NCBI GenBank assembly: GCA_024404395.1
Contig: JAKSPZ010000031.1
Location: 1 to 8,068, forward strand
DNA: 8,068 nt
Origin: Clostridia bacterium
GTDB taxonomy: Bacteria > Bacillota > Clostridia > Christensenellales > Aristaeellaceae
Direction of reading: 5' to 3'
Shown: positions 1 through 6,076 of the stretch, piece after piece
How positions within the stretch are numbered: position 1 is the first letter of the stretch
Layout of the letters: every line of letters starts with the position of its first letter
The notes under the pieces: generated by a model
Told to the model about the DNA's origin: nothing
Seen by the model: only the letters and a program-made list of their open reading frames with translations
Database searches by the model: none
Position numbers and translations under genes: made by a program

Positions 1-477
1 GCACTCCGTCTGCTGCGCCAGTGCGCGGGCGAGGATGATGCGCTGCTGTTCGCCGCCCGAAAGGGTAGAGAACACGCGGTCGCGGAACTCCAGCATGCCG
101 ACCTTGGCGAGACAGGCGTCTACGATCTCGTAGTCTTCCTTGGTGTCGCGTTCCATCATCTTCGTATGAGGCGAGCGACCCATGAGGACGATGTCACGGA
201 CGGTGAACTCAAAGTTGTAGTAGTTGTGCTGGGACAGGACCGCCAGCTTCAGAGCGCTGTCGCGGACGGACATGGCGGAGATATCCGTTCCGTCCAGCAT
301 GATGGCGCCCTTATCTGCCTTCAGCACGCGGTAGATGCACTTGAGGAAGGTGCTCTTGCCGGAGCCGTTGGGACCGATGACACCGACGAATTCCTTGTTT
401 TTGACGTCGATGCCGATCTTGTTGAGGATGTGGTTGTCGCCGAGGGTGATCTCCACATCGCGCGCGAAAATATTCAT
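1..477 (-). CDS. btuD: Cobalamin ABC transporter ATP-binding protein, BtuD/FecE type (partial, 3' end outside window)
   Basis: ATPase subunit that powers import of vitamin B12 through the BtuC permease at the inner face of the membrane. The 159 visible residues read as a clean ABC domain. The Walker A motif GPNGSGKST is at residues 35-43, the Q-loop glutamine is at about 83 (VLSQHN), and the signature LSGGEQQR is at 139-146, followed by the usual IILARAL helix. The window ends about where Walker B should begin, so Walker B, the D-loop and the H-loop are simply not seen; this is an edge truncation, not a broken gene. The start is ATG at 477, overlapping the TGA stop of the upstream permease by one base (TGATG), which implies translational coupling. 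The family (FecE/BtuD/FhuC) also serves iron-siderophore and heme importers. The cobalamin assignment rests on the riboswitch at the head of this operon. Confidence 0.93.
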   Translation of the reverse strand, partial: MNIFARDVEITLGDNHILNKIGIDVKNKEFVGVIGPNGSGKSTFLKCIYRVLKADKGAIMLDGTDISAMSVRDSALKLAVLSQHNYYNFEFTVRDIVLMGRSPHTKMMERDTKEDYEIVDACLAKVGMLEFRDRVFSTLSGGEQQRIILARALAQQTEC

Positions 478-1562
478 CAGCTCTTGCCCTCCCCGAATCC
501 GTAGGATTTACTGATCAGGAGATAGACGAAGCAGGGGGCGCCGATGGCGGAGACCAGAATGCCCAGCGGGACTTCGCTCTTGGGGATGATGATGCGGCAG
601 GCCACGTCCGCCCAGATGAGGAACACCGCGCCCGTCAGTGCCGACAGGGGCAGCAGGCGCTTGTGATCCGTACCGAAGAGGATGCGGACCACATGGGGGA
701 TCATGAGTCCCACGAAGCCGATCATGCCCGTGCAGTAGACCGCCAGACCCACGAGGACCGCAGAGAGCACCATGTACAGTCTGCGCCAACGTGTGAGGTC
801 GGTACCCAGGGTGACGGCGACGTCATCGCCCAGCAGCATCAGATTCAGCACGCGGCTCTGGCTGATGAAGAACAGGGAGATGAGGATCATGATGGGCAGG
901 CAGAAGGTGATCTCCTCCCACTTGGAGCCCGCCAGAGAGCCCATGAGCCAGAAGGTGATGGAGCGCATACCCTCCGCGTCATCCGCGATGTAGACGATGA
1001 AGTTGGAGATAGCGGAACAGACCGAGGACAACGCCGTACCTGCCAGCAGCAGTCGGATGGAGCTGGAGCGGTTGCCGATGCTTGCGATGATCTGCACCAG
1101 GAAGGAAACGATCAATGCGCCGATGAAGGCAAAAATGCCCATAGCGTTGGTGCCGAAGGCGGATACCACGCCCAGCAGCGCAGCCACGGTGGCGCCCAGC
1201 GTTGCGCCCGAAGAGATACCCAGGATATAGGGATCCGCCAGAGGATTCTTGACGATGGCGTGCAGGATGCGGCCGCTGAGCGCCAGCGACATGCCCACGC
1301 CCACCGCCATGATGATACGGGGCAGGCGGATAGACCAGACGATATCGTGCAGGACACCCGAGCCGTAGATCTCGGGATCACCCACGCGGAACAGCTTGTA
1401 CGCGATCTCGGAATACACCTGACCTACCGTCAGCTTGACCGATCCGAAAGTGACCGCCGACAGGATCGACAGCACCAGCACGCCCAGCATGACGAAGATC
1501 GCCACGATATAGGCGGGCTTTCCGTGGATCAGTCCCGATTTCAGATCCGGTTTTTTTGCCAT
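477..1562 (-). CDS. btuC: Cobalamin ABC transporter permease, FecCD/BtuC family
   Basis: Integral membrane subunit of a type II importer, 361 aa, typical for FecCD proteins. Hydrophobic segments run through most of the protein, consistent with about ten helices. Family hallmarks are visible: the NPLADPYILGISSGA stretch at about 106-120, FWLMGSL at about 204-210, and GFVGLMIPHVVR at 282-293, the cytoplasmic loop region that contacts the ATPase. Position 101, where relatives commonly have Gln after SGxxL, is His here (SGRILHAIVKNPL). I chose ATG at 1562 because an AAGGAG Shine-Dalgarno sits 7 nt upstream (1570-1575). An in-frame GTG at 1589 lies upstream of that site and would put the site inside the coding region. 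It follows the binding-protein gene after a 94-nt gap containing a stem-loop, and overlaps the ATPase gene. Substrate could in principle be a siderophore or heme; the riboswitch argues for cobalamin. Confidence 0.92.
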   Translation of the reverse strand: MAKKPDLKSGLIHGKPAYIVAIFVMLGVLVLSILSAVTFGSVKLTVGQVYSEIAYKLFRVGDPEIYGSGVLHDIVWSIRLPRIIMAVGVGMSLALSGRILHAIVKNPLADPYILGISSGATLGATVAALLGVVSAFGTNAMGIFAFIGALIVSFLVQIIASIGNRSSSIRLLLAGTALSSVCSAISNFIVYIADDAEGMRSITFWLMGSLAGSKWEEITFCLPIMILISLFFISQSRVLNLMLLGDDVAVTLGTDLTRWRRLYMVLSAVLVGLAVYCTGMIGFVGLMIPHVVRILFGTDHKRLLPLSALTGAVFLIWADVACRIIIPKSEVPLGILVSAIGAPCFVYLLISKSYGFGEGKS

Positions 1563-1569
1563 AAGATTA

Positions 1570-1575
1570 CTCCTT
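1570..1575 (-). promoter_or_regulatory. Ribosome-binding site deciding the btuC start
   Basis: AAGGAG on the minus strand, 7 nt before ATG at 1562. Its position rules against the upstream in-frame GTG at 1589, which would place this site inside the coding sequence. Confidence 0.85.
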
Positions 1576-1611
1576 GTTTCCCGAGACACCCATCGATGTC
1601 TGCGGATTTTA

Positions 1612-1641
1612 GAATACCCCGGCTATTCAGCCGGGGTATTC
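1612..1641 (-). other. Intercistronic stem-loop between btuF and btuC
   Basis: A perfect 13-bp inverted repeat (arms 1612-1624 and 1629-1641, GC-rich core CCCCGGC) closes a 4-nt loop. On the minus strand it lies 15 nt after the btuF stop and is followed by TAAAAT rather than a run of T. It is therefore a poor intrinsic terminator in either direction. By analogy with known intergenic stabilising hairpins in transporter operons, it probably protects the btuF message from 3' decay, or causes partial termination so that binding protein exceeds permease. The structure is seen directly; the role is inferred. Confidence 0.75.
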
Positions 1642-1656
1642 CTGCCGGATCTCAGA

Positions 1657-2625
1657 TCAGGCGTACAGTTCGGGATACAGAGCTTCCGCGAAGGTCTTGA
1701 TGCCGTCCAGCAGATGCAGGCCGGGGCAGTAGACGGAAGTCAGGTTCAGAGCGTAGACCTTGCCGTTCTTGACAGCGTCGAGGCTCTGCAGAGCGGGATT
1801 CTCCATGACGGAAGCAACGACTTCGTCGGCACCCAGCCAGCCGTTGTACCAGACCATGAAGATGACGTCGGGATTGGCGGCCAGCAGATCTTCTGCGCCG
1901 ATATTCTCGCTGTCCTCAGCACCGACTGCCAGAGTGGCACCGACTGCCTCGGCAACGTTGCCGCCGATGGTGGTGTGGCCGTAGACACGGTAGGAATCGG
2001 TCTCGTCCTCGAGGATAGCGACGGACAGGGGCTCAACGCCGGACTCGGTGACGTAAGCATTGACCTTGTCGATCTCGGCCTGCATCTCATCAACGATAGC
2101 CTGAGCTTCATCGTTCTTGTCGAAGATGGCGCCGATGGTCAGGATGTTCTCATACTCGGTAGCGATGTTCTGACCGCCGTTTGCTGCACGGATGCAGGTG
2201 TCCAGAGACATCCAGGTGTTGGTGCCGTTCTCGATCCAGTAATCGCAGTTGCCGAAGCGGTCATCTGCGAGGATGGAGCGCCAGCTCAGGATCAGGTCGG
2301 GCTGCATGGCGATGACTTCTTCCTTGGCGGGACGGGCATCGACATAGTTAATCTTTGCAAATTCTTCAGCGAGGGGGCCGGTGATCTCATCGTCCAGACC
2401 GAAAGCGCAGACGATTCTGTCGGCGAGGCCGAGTGCCAGCATGATCTCAATACCGTCCTGATAGGCGGCAACGACCTTTTCGGGGGCCTTCTCGAAGGTA
2501 ACTTCAACGGGGTTGCGATCGTAATCGTAGGTGGTCACGGTCAGAGGATACTCGGTTGCCGCGAAGGCGGGGGCTGCCATGGCGATGAGAGCGATGGCGA
2601 GGATCAGAGCGAGAAACTTTTTCAT
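1657..2625 (-). CDS. btuF: Cobalamin-binding ABC transporter substrate-binding protein, BtuF/TroA-like fold
   Basis: Extracytoplasmic binding protein that delivers the ligand to BtuC, 322 aa, normal for the PF01497-type family. Residues 1-22 are a classic signal peptide: MKK, a hydrophobic core, and an AxA motif A20-F21-A22 with cleavage likely before A23. There is no cysteine near the cleavage site, so it does not look like a lipoprotein. Family features in order are the KVVAAYQDGIEIMLALGLADRIV strand-helix near 50-72, EEVIAMQPDLILSW near 102-115 (end of the N-lobe), a long helical linker at about 165-195, NPDVIFMVWYNG in the C-lobe, and a terminal VKNGKVYALN. The start at ATG 2625 has AAGGAGG 8 nt upstream (2634-2640). 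It is the first gene after a cobalamin riboswitch, which is the main reason for choosing vitamin B12 or another corrinoid over siderophore or heme as ligand. Confidence 0.9.
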   Translation of the reverse strand: MKKFLALILAIALIAMAAPAFAATEYPLTVTTYDYDRNPVEVTFEKAPEKVVAAYQDGIEIMLALGLADRIVCAFGLDDEITGPLAEEFAKINYVDARPAKEEVIAMQPDLILSWRSILADDRFGNCDYWIENGTNTWMSLDTCIRAANGGQNIATEYENILTIGAIFDKNDEAQAIVDEMQAEIDKVNAYVTESGVEPLSVAILEDETDSYRVYGHTTIGGNVAEAVGATLAVGAEDSENIGAEDLLAANPDVIFMVWYNGWLGADEVVASVMENPALQSLDAVKNGKVYALNLTSVYCPGLHLLDGIKTFAEALYPELYA

Positions 2626-2682
2626 GGGGCTTTCCTCCTTAATAATTGAACCGCACTCGGGTTCGTTGGGATCCCGCGGCGC

Positions 2683-2714
2683 AAAAAACGCCGCCGTGAA
2701 GACTCACAGCGGCG
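2683..2714 (-). terminator. Riboswitch-controlled intrinsic terminator (expression platform)
   Basis: On the minus strand, an 11-bp stem (arms 2704-2714 and 2689-2699, one U-G wobble, core CGCCGC/GCGGCG) closes a GUCU loop. It is followed directly by six T (2683-2688). It lies between the cobalamin aptamer and btuF, about 60 nt before the start codon, so it acts inside the leader. Bases 2696-2705, spanning its loop and flanks, can instead pair with 2781-2791 to form an antiterminator. Confidence 0.9.
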
Positions 2715-2791
2715 CGGAGTATGCAAAACCGACCATTGCGCAAGCACAACGGTACACGTGCTTTCTCTCCTGAACTCGAGGAGTCTTTCAC
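2696..2791 (-). promoter_or_regulatory. Predicted antiterminator pairing in the btuFCD leader
   Basis: GUGAAAGACUC (2781-2791) is complementary to GAGUCUUCAC (2696-2705): ten base pairs with one bulged A. Forming it breaks the top of the terminator hairpin. The upstream strand overlaps the 3' strand of the presumed aptamer P1 helix: AAAGACUC at 2781-2788 pairs with GAGAUUUU at 2946-2953, seven of eight pairs. Ligand binding that locks P1 would therefore release the terminator. The complementarities are seen; the mechanism is inferred from known riboswitch logic. Confidence 0.65.
2732..2753 (-). other. Leader hairpin between aptamer and terminator
   Basis: Arms 2732-2741 and 2744-2753 can form an 8-bp stem with a six-base loop, two of the arm pairs being G-U. 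It sits in the linker between the aptamer and the terminator and may help bring the two antiterminator strands together. A second small hairpin (2767-2771 with 2779-2783, CTCCT/AGGAG) lies next to the aptamer end. Function is unknown for both. Confidence 0.45.
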
Positions 2792-2953
2792 AAATGCCGT
2801 CATGAAATGTATTCCGGCTCAGACATCAGCGCGTTTTTCGCCTTCCCAAAGTTACCTTCAGTGGCTGCTTTCGCATGAAAAACGCTCCGTCATTACGGCG
2901 GCGGGCCCGCGCGGGATTTTCACCCGACTTCCTGCGCTTACGCGCAAAATCTC
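2781..2953 (-). ncRNA. Cobalamin (AdoCbl-type) riboswitch aptamer
   Basis: Read on the minus strand, the leader contains the conserved cobalamin-riboswitch blocks in the right order. They are GGAAGTCGGGTGAAAATCCC (P4/P5 region), then CGGGCCCGCCGCCGTAA (matching the family's CGGNCCCGCCACUGUAA block), then AGCCACTG and GGGAAGGC. Last comes a 3' B12-box-like GAGCCGGAATACAT. A perfect 9-bp helix (2831-2839 with 2877-2885, GCGTTTTTC/GAAAAACGC) encloses the AGCCACTG/GGGAAGGC segment. A candidate P1 pairs 2946-2953 with 2781-2788. It lies in the leader of an SBP-permease-ATPase operon and is followed by a terminator, as expected for B12 repression of B12 import. Exact ends are approximate, and cofactor preference (adenosyl- versus other cobalamins) cannot be told from sequence alone. 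Confidence 0.93.
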
Positions 2954-2967
2954 ATAACAACGATAAT

Positions 2968-2996
2968 ATATTATTTCTCTCGAACACCAATGTCAA
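2968..2996 (-). promoter_or_regulatory. Sigma-A-type promoter of the btuFCD operon
   Basis: The -35 is a perfect TTGACA (2991-2996), with a 17-bp spacer and -10 TAATAT (2968-2973, a 4/6 match in an AT-rich run). Transcription should start near 2961, just before the riboswitch P1 5' strand, giving a leader of about 335 nt. It lies about 60 bp beyond the terminator of the preceding operon. The stretch between them (2997-3054) shows no gene or strong structure. Confidence 0.75.
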
Positions 2997-3054
2997 CTGT
3001 TCCGTTCAGAAATTACACACACTAAACATTATCGACATCTCCACCGATAGACGC

Positions 3055-3093
3055 AAAAACAGACCCGCCGACACAAATGTGTCTGCGGGTCTG
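3055..3093 (-). terminator. Intrinsic terminator of the sugar-transport operon
   Basis: A 15-bp stem with one mismatch (arms 3079-3093 and 3060-3074, CAGACCCGC/GCGGGTCTG base) closes a 4-nt loop. Five T follow on the minus strand (3055-3059). It lies 10 nt after the stop of the Gfo/Idh/MocA gene and separates that operon from btuFCD. On the plus strand it lacks a T-run. Confidence 0.92.
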
Positions 3094-3103
3094 CAAATTT
3101 GGT

Positions 3104-4366
3104 TTATGCTTTCAGCATCTCATCGACTTCAGCGTCGGTGTAGCCCAGTTCCTTCCACTTTTCACGTGCCAGATCGTACTGATCGGGGGTGATGACGCGC
3201 TGCCAGCGCATCTCTTCGGGATAGAGTCTGGAGTTCTCGACACCTTCGAAGGGCGTCCAGTTGTCCTCGAGCATCTCGGCGCAATCGGCCTCGTTCTTCA
3301 GATCGGGCACCTTCATGAAGACGCCGTTGTTATGGGCGCTCTTCCATGCCATGATGCCGACGTTGGAGCACATGATGCCGTGATAGGCGTCCATGAAGGG
3401 CTGCTCGCCGGTGCGGATAGCGTGTGCCCAAGCCTTCTCAACGAAGAAGTCGCCGCCGCCGTGGCCGCACTTGGAAGCCTTCTCGGCGTCGCTGGGCCAG
3501 TTGGGCAGATAGGTCTTGTCTTCGCACTGACCCTCTTCCATCTCCCAGGGCTCATGCCAGACGCGGATGGTCTCGGGGCCGAAGTAGCCGTGACCGTGGA
3601 CGGACTCCATTGCGCCCTTCTGGCCGTGGAGCTCATAAGCGCAGCTGTGACCGGCGGTACCTGCGAAGATACGGACCACAGCGCCGTTGTCCATGCGGAC
3701 CAGAGCGACGTAGCCTTCCTTACCGGAGCTTTCCTTCTTGGGCAGGAGGACGCTGCTGACCTCAACGGGAACCGCGTTCATGATGTACATCATGGGCGCG
3801 AGGGCATGAGTGATGTAGTAGCAGCCCGGCAGCTGGCTGCGCCAGTGCTTCACGCCGCCCGGACAATAGTGGAAGATATCGGGCAGGCTCATGGGATGGT
3901 TGTACTCAGCCTCGCCGTACATTGCCGCGCCGATCTCATCCGCCTCATAGAGGCGCTTCATTTCCTGCACAAAGCGGGTATAGCAGTAGTTCTCGGCCAG
4001 CATGTAGCACAGACCGCTCTCTTCCGCCAGCTTGTACAGCTCAACACCTTCGCGCAGGGTCGCGCTGGTGCTGGTCTCGCTCAGGACATGCTTGCCTGCG
4101 AGAAGAGCCTTCTTCGCGAAGGGGGCATGCTGATGGAAACAGGAAGCGATGATAACGGCATCGAAATCCTGCTTGATGAACTCGTCGAAATCGGTATAGC
4201 CTGCAACGCCGATCTCATTGCAGACCTGATCCAGTCTGGCTTTGAAATTGTCGCAGATCGCGACCAGCTTCAATCCGTTCATAGAAGCGGATTTGACGAG
4301 GCTCTTACCGCGTCCCACGCCAAGTACGCCAACACGGATCTCGCGTCCAACTACGGTATTCTTCAT
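3104..4366 (-). CDS. Gfo/Idh/MocA-family NAD(P)-dependent oxidoreductase-fold protein, GH109-like
   Basis: Cytoplasmic enzyme of 420 aa with an N-terminal Rossmann fold (GVLGVGRG at 13-20, acidic D39 at the end of the second strand) and a C-terminal alpha/beta substrate domain. The usual EKP motif is replaced by LSETSTS (95-101). Other visible blocks are AENYCYTR (124-131), KHWRSQLPGCYYITHALAP (173-191) and GHGGGDFF (301-308). From memory of the family, these resemble the NAD-dependent GH109 glycosidase branch (ENxCY, WR...YxTHGLGP, GHGGMD) more than simple inositol or glucose dehydrogenases. No signal peptide is present. I chose ATG at 4366 because AAGGTG lies 6 nt upstream (4373-4378); an in-frame GTG at 4381 overlaps poorly with any ribosome site. 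It is the last gene of an oligosaccharide-importer operon, so it likely acts on the imported sugar as a dehydrogenase, epimerase-type enzyme or NAD-dependent glycosidase. Exact reaction unknown. Confidence 0.88.
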   Translation of the reverse strand: MKNTVVGREIRVGVLGVGRGKSLVKSASMNGLKLVAICDNFKARLDQVCNEIGVAGYTDFDEFIKQDFDAVIIASCFHQHAPFAKKALLAGKHVLSETSTSATLREGVELYKLAEESGLCYMLAENYCYTRFVQEMKRLYEADEIGAAMYGEAEYNHPMSLPDIFHYCPGGVKHWRSQLPGCYYITHALAPMMYIMNAVPVEVSSVLLPKKESSGKEGYVALVRMDNGAVVRIFAGTAGHSCAYELHGQKGAMESVHGHGYFGPETIRVWHEPWEMEEGQCEDKTYLPNWPSDAEKASKCGHGGGDFFVEKAWAHAIRTGEQPFMDAYHGIMCSNVGIMAWKSAHNNGVFMKVPDLKNEADCAEMLEDNWTPFEGVENSRLYPEEMRWQRVITPDQYDLAREKWKELGYTDAEVDEMLKA

Positions 4367-4389
4367 ATCTTTCACCTTCACTCATAAAT

Positions 4390-4415
4390 TGACGGGGGAG
4401 CGTACTCCCCCGTCA
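4390..4415 (-). other. Intercistronic stem-loop between the solute-binding protein and oxidoreductase genes
   Basis: A perfect 11-bp stem (4390-4400 with 4405-4415, core GACGGGGGAG/CTCCCCCGTC) has a 4-nt loop. On the minus strand it lies 15 nt after the SBP stop and is followed by ATTTATG, without a T-run. It is a likely mRNA-stabilising or partial-termination element, as in the btuF-btuC gap. On the plus strand it is followed, after five bases, by TTTTT (4421-4425), but no plus-strand gene exists for it to end. Confidence 0.7.
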
Positions 4416-4430
4416 GTTGGTTTTTGTCGA

Positions 4431-6002
4431 TTAGGTGCGATCGCTGATGGACTGCTCAGCGTCGATCCAATCCTGCAGGCCGAGGCTGTACATGGTGCTT
4501 ACGTAGCTATCCCACTCGGTTGCGATGTCGGCTTCGCCGGTGATGAACTTAGCGCGCATCTCCTTGAAGTAAGCCAGGACGTCACTGCGGGACAGGTCGA
4601 TCAGCTCATACTCCTCGTCGGTGTAGGTCTGGGTCTGGGGAACGGAGGGATGGATGAAGCAATCCATATCGAGGATGGCGTTGTACTCGTTCATGTACCA
4701 GGGGATGTTCTTTCTGGAGTTCATCAGCTGGTCATAGGTCTGGTAGTGAGGCATTGCGATCTGGCCGCAGCCGAGCTCGGAAACAGACCATGCGGAGCCG
4801 TCTTCGGGGTAGATCAGCTGCATTTCGCCGTTCTCGTCATAGTAGTAGTGCTCGCCTTCCCAGCCGCAGGTACGGGTCTTGATGACCAGAGGATCGGAGG
4901 TCAGAACGTCCAGCCACTTGAGAGCCAGTTCGATGTTTTCGCTGGTGGCAGAGACACCGGTGGCGTCGCCGCCGACCTTGTCGCGGTAGACATAGTACTG
5001 GTCGCCGTCGGGGCCCATCAGAGGTCCGCCGAGGGTGTAAACTTCTGCATACTGGTCAGCCTGGCCCTTGGTGGTGAGGCGGCCGTAGGTGATTGCGAAT
5101 GCGGAGTAGTAGACGAAGATACCGACATTGTCAGCGGCGATCTTCTGGGACATTTCGTCAGCAGAGGTGTTGGTGATGGAGGGATCCAGGATGCCCTCGC
5201 TGTACAGCTGATTCAGATAGGTCAGGAAGTTGCGCATCTCGTCGGAGGTGTACTCGTCATGGACGGTACCGTCTTCATCGGCAACGAAAGCGTCCCAGTC
5301 CTCGTACATTTCGAGGCCGAAGCTGTTGCCCATGATGTCCAGAGTGCTCATGCCGGAGGCGGTCAGGATGATCTCGTCAGCTTCGCCGTTGCCGTTCAGG
5401 TCGCCGGCTTCCTTCATAGCGACGCACAGATCATAGAACTCGTCGAGGGTGGTGGGGACTTCCTTGCCCAGCTTCTCGAGCCACTCGGTGTTGTACATGT
5501 ACAGGATGTGGCCGATGTCGGGGCTGACCTTACCGGTGACGCAGTAGATGCCGCCGTCAGCAGCGGTAACGCCGGAGATAACGGTGGGGTTCACGGTTGC
5601 ATCGTACTCAACGATGTTGGGCCAGCAGGTGTCGATGTAGGGCTTGGCATCGACCAGGGTGCCGTTCATACCGGCCTGGACAGCGACGTCAACGTTACGA
5701 ACGTTGATGATGTCGGTGGCGACGGAACCGGAGGAAAGCTGGGTGGCTACGACGGTGTCGTAGTCAGCGACGGAGTGGGTATCCCACTCGATGTGGACGT
5801 TGGTGTAGTCTTCCAGCCACTGCCAGAAGCGGAGGTCATTGCTGATGGTGGGGAAAGAATTGTTGACAGCGTCGTAGGTGCAGACGGTCAGAGTGGTCTT
5901 CTCGTCGCAAAGCCAGGTAGAGGGTTTTTCTTCGGCAACGCCAAAGCTCATGCAAGAGAGAACCAGGCATGCCATGAGAACCAGAGACAGGATCTTCTTC
6001 AT
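4431..6002 (-). CDS. CUT1-family extracellular solute-binding protein (LipO/YtcQ-like)
   Basis: Secreted carbohydrate-binding component of the ABC importer whose permeases are encoded just upstream; 523 aa, the usual size for the large LipO/YtcQ branch of family 1 binding proteins. The signal peptide is MKKILSLVLMACLVLSCMSFGVAEE. It could be cleaved by signal peptidase II before C17 (LVLSC) or by signal peptidase I after GVA (residue 23), and the sequence does not settle which. The mature part has the expected PTISNDLRFWQWLEDYTNVHIEW start, GIYCVTG, LYMYNTEWLEKLGKEVPTTLDEFYD, and an acidic DLNGNGEADE loop at 201-210. That loop looks like an EF-hand/dockerin-type calcium site and is common in this family. 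The start at ATG 6002 has AGGAGG 8 nt upstream (6011-6016). Substrate is unknown: an oligosaccharide or glycan fragment is likely, but relatives have varied ligands. Confidence 0.92.
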   Translation of the reverse strand: MKKILSLVLMACLVLSCMSFGVAEEKPSTWLCDEKTTLTVCTYDAVNNSFPTISNDLRFWQWLEDYTNVHIEWDTHSVADYDTVVATQLSSGSVATDIINVRNVDVAVQAGMNGTLVDAKPYIDTCWPNIVEYDATVNPTVISGVTAADGGIYCVTGKVSPDIGHILYMYNTEWLEKLGKEVPTTLDEFYDLCVAMKEAGDLNGNGEADEIILTASGMSTLDIMGNSFGLEMYEDWDAFVADEDGTVHDEYTSDEMRNFLTYLNQLYSEGILDPSITNTSADEMSQKIAADNVGIFVYYSAFAITYGRLTTKGQADQYAEVYTLGGPLMGPDGDQYYVYRDKVGGDATGVSATSENIELALKWLDVLTSDPLVIKTRTCGWEGEHYYYDENGEMQLIYPEDGSAWSVSELGCGQIAMPHYQTYDQLMNSRKNIPWYMNEYNAILDMDCFIHPSVPQTQTYTDEEYELIDLSRSDVLAYFKEMRAKFITGEADIATEWDSYVSTMYSLGLQDWIDAEQSISDRT

Positions 6003-6076
6003 ATTATTTTCCTCCTATTTTTATCATAGAGTGCGACCCGACGGAGACCGCCCGCAATCGCACCTAATCAACTTGA

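Noticed and set aside
1..477. Truncated ATPase as a possible pseudogene
   Set aside because: The frame is open to the very first base of the window and all motifs up to the signature are intact. The truncation is the window edge.
663..2649. Plus-strand open frames opposite btuC and btuF (663-1700 and 1714-2649)
   Set aside because: They have His/Asp/Arg- or Gly/Asp/Val-rich compositions typical of antisense shadows, with no motifs. The minus-strand genes fully explain the region.
2721..3192. Small plus-strand open frames across the intergenic region (2721-2957 and 2875-3192)
   Set aside because: They run through the riboswitch, promoter and terminator of the minus strand, have no convincing ribosome sites, and resemble nothing I recognise.
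3077..4387. Plus-strand open frame of 436 codons opposite the Gfo/Idh/MocA gene
   Set aside because: Also a mirror frame: it has no family motifs, and its start lies inside the terminator hairpin of the opposite strand.
4390..4425. Possible plus-strand terminator (stem plus TTTTT)
   Set aside because: No plus-strand gene ends here and the T-run is five bases away from the stem. A role in the minus-strand mRNA explains the stem better.
4242..6029. Very long plus-strand open frame of 595 codons opposite the sugar SBP
   Set aside because: It lies antisense to a gene with a clear signal peptide, ribosome site and family motifs. Its translation is a low-complexity mix of Val, Gly, Asp and Ala, as expected from the mirror of a GC-biased coding frame.
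4429..6069. 13-bp inverted repeat flanking the sugar SBP gene (4429-4441 and 6057-6069)
   Set aside because: One copy includes the SBP stop codon. A single 13-bp match is close to chance expectation in 8 kb, and there is no transposase or target duplication.
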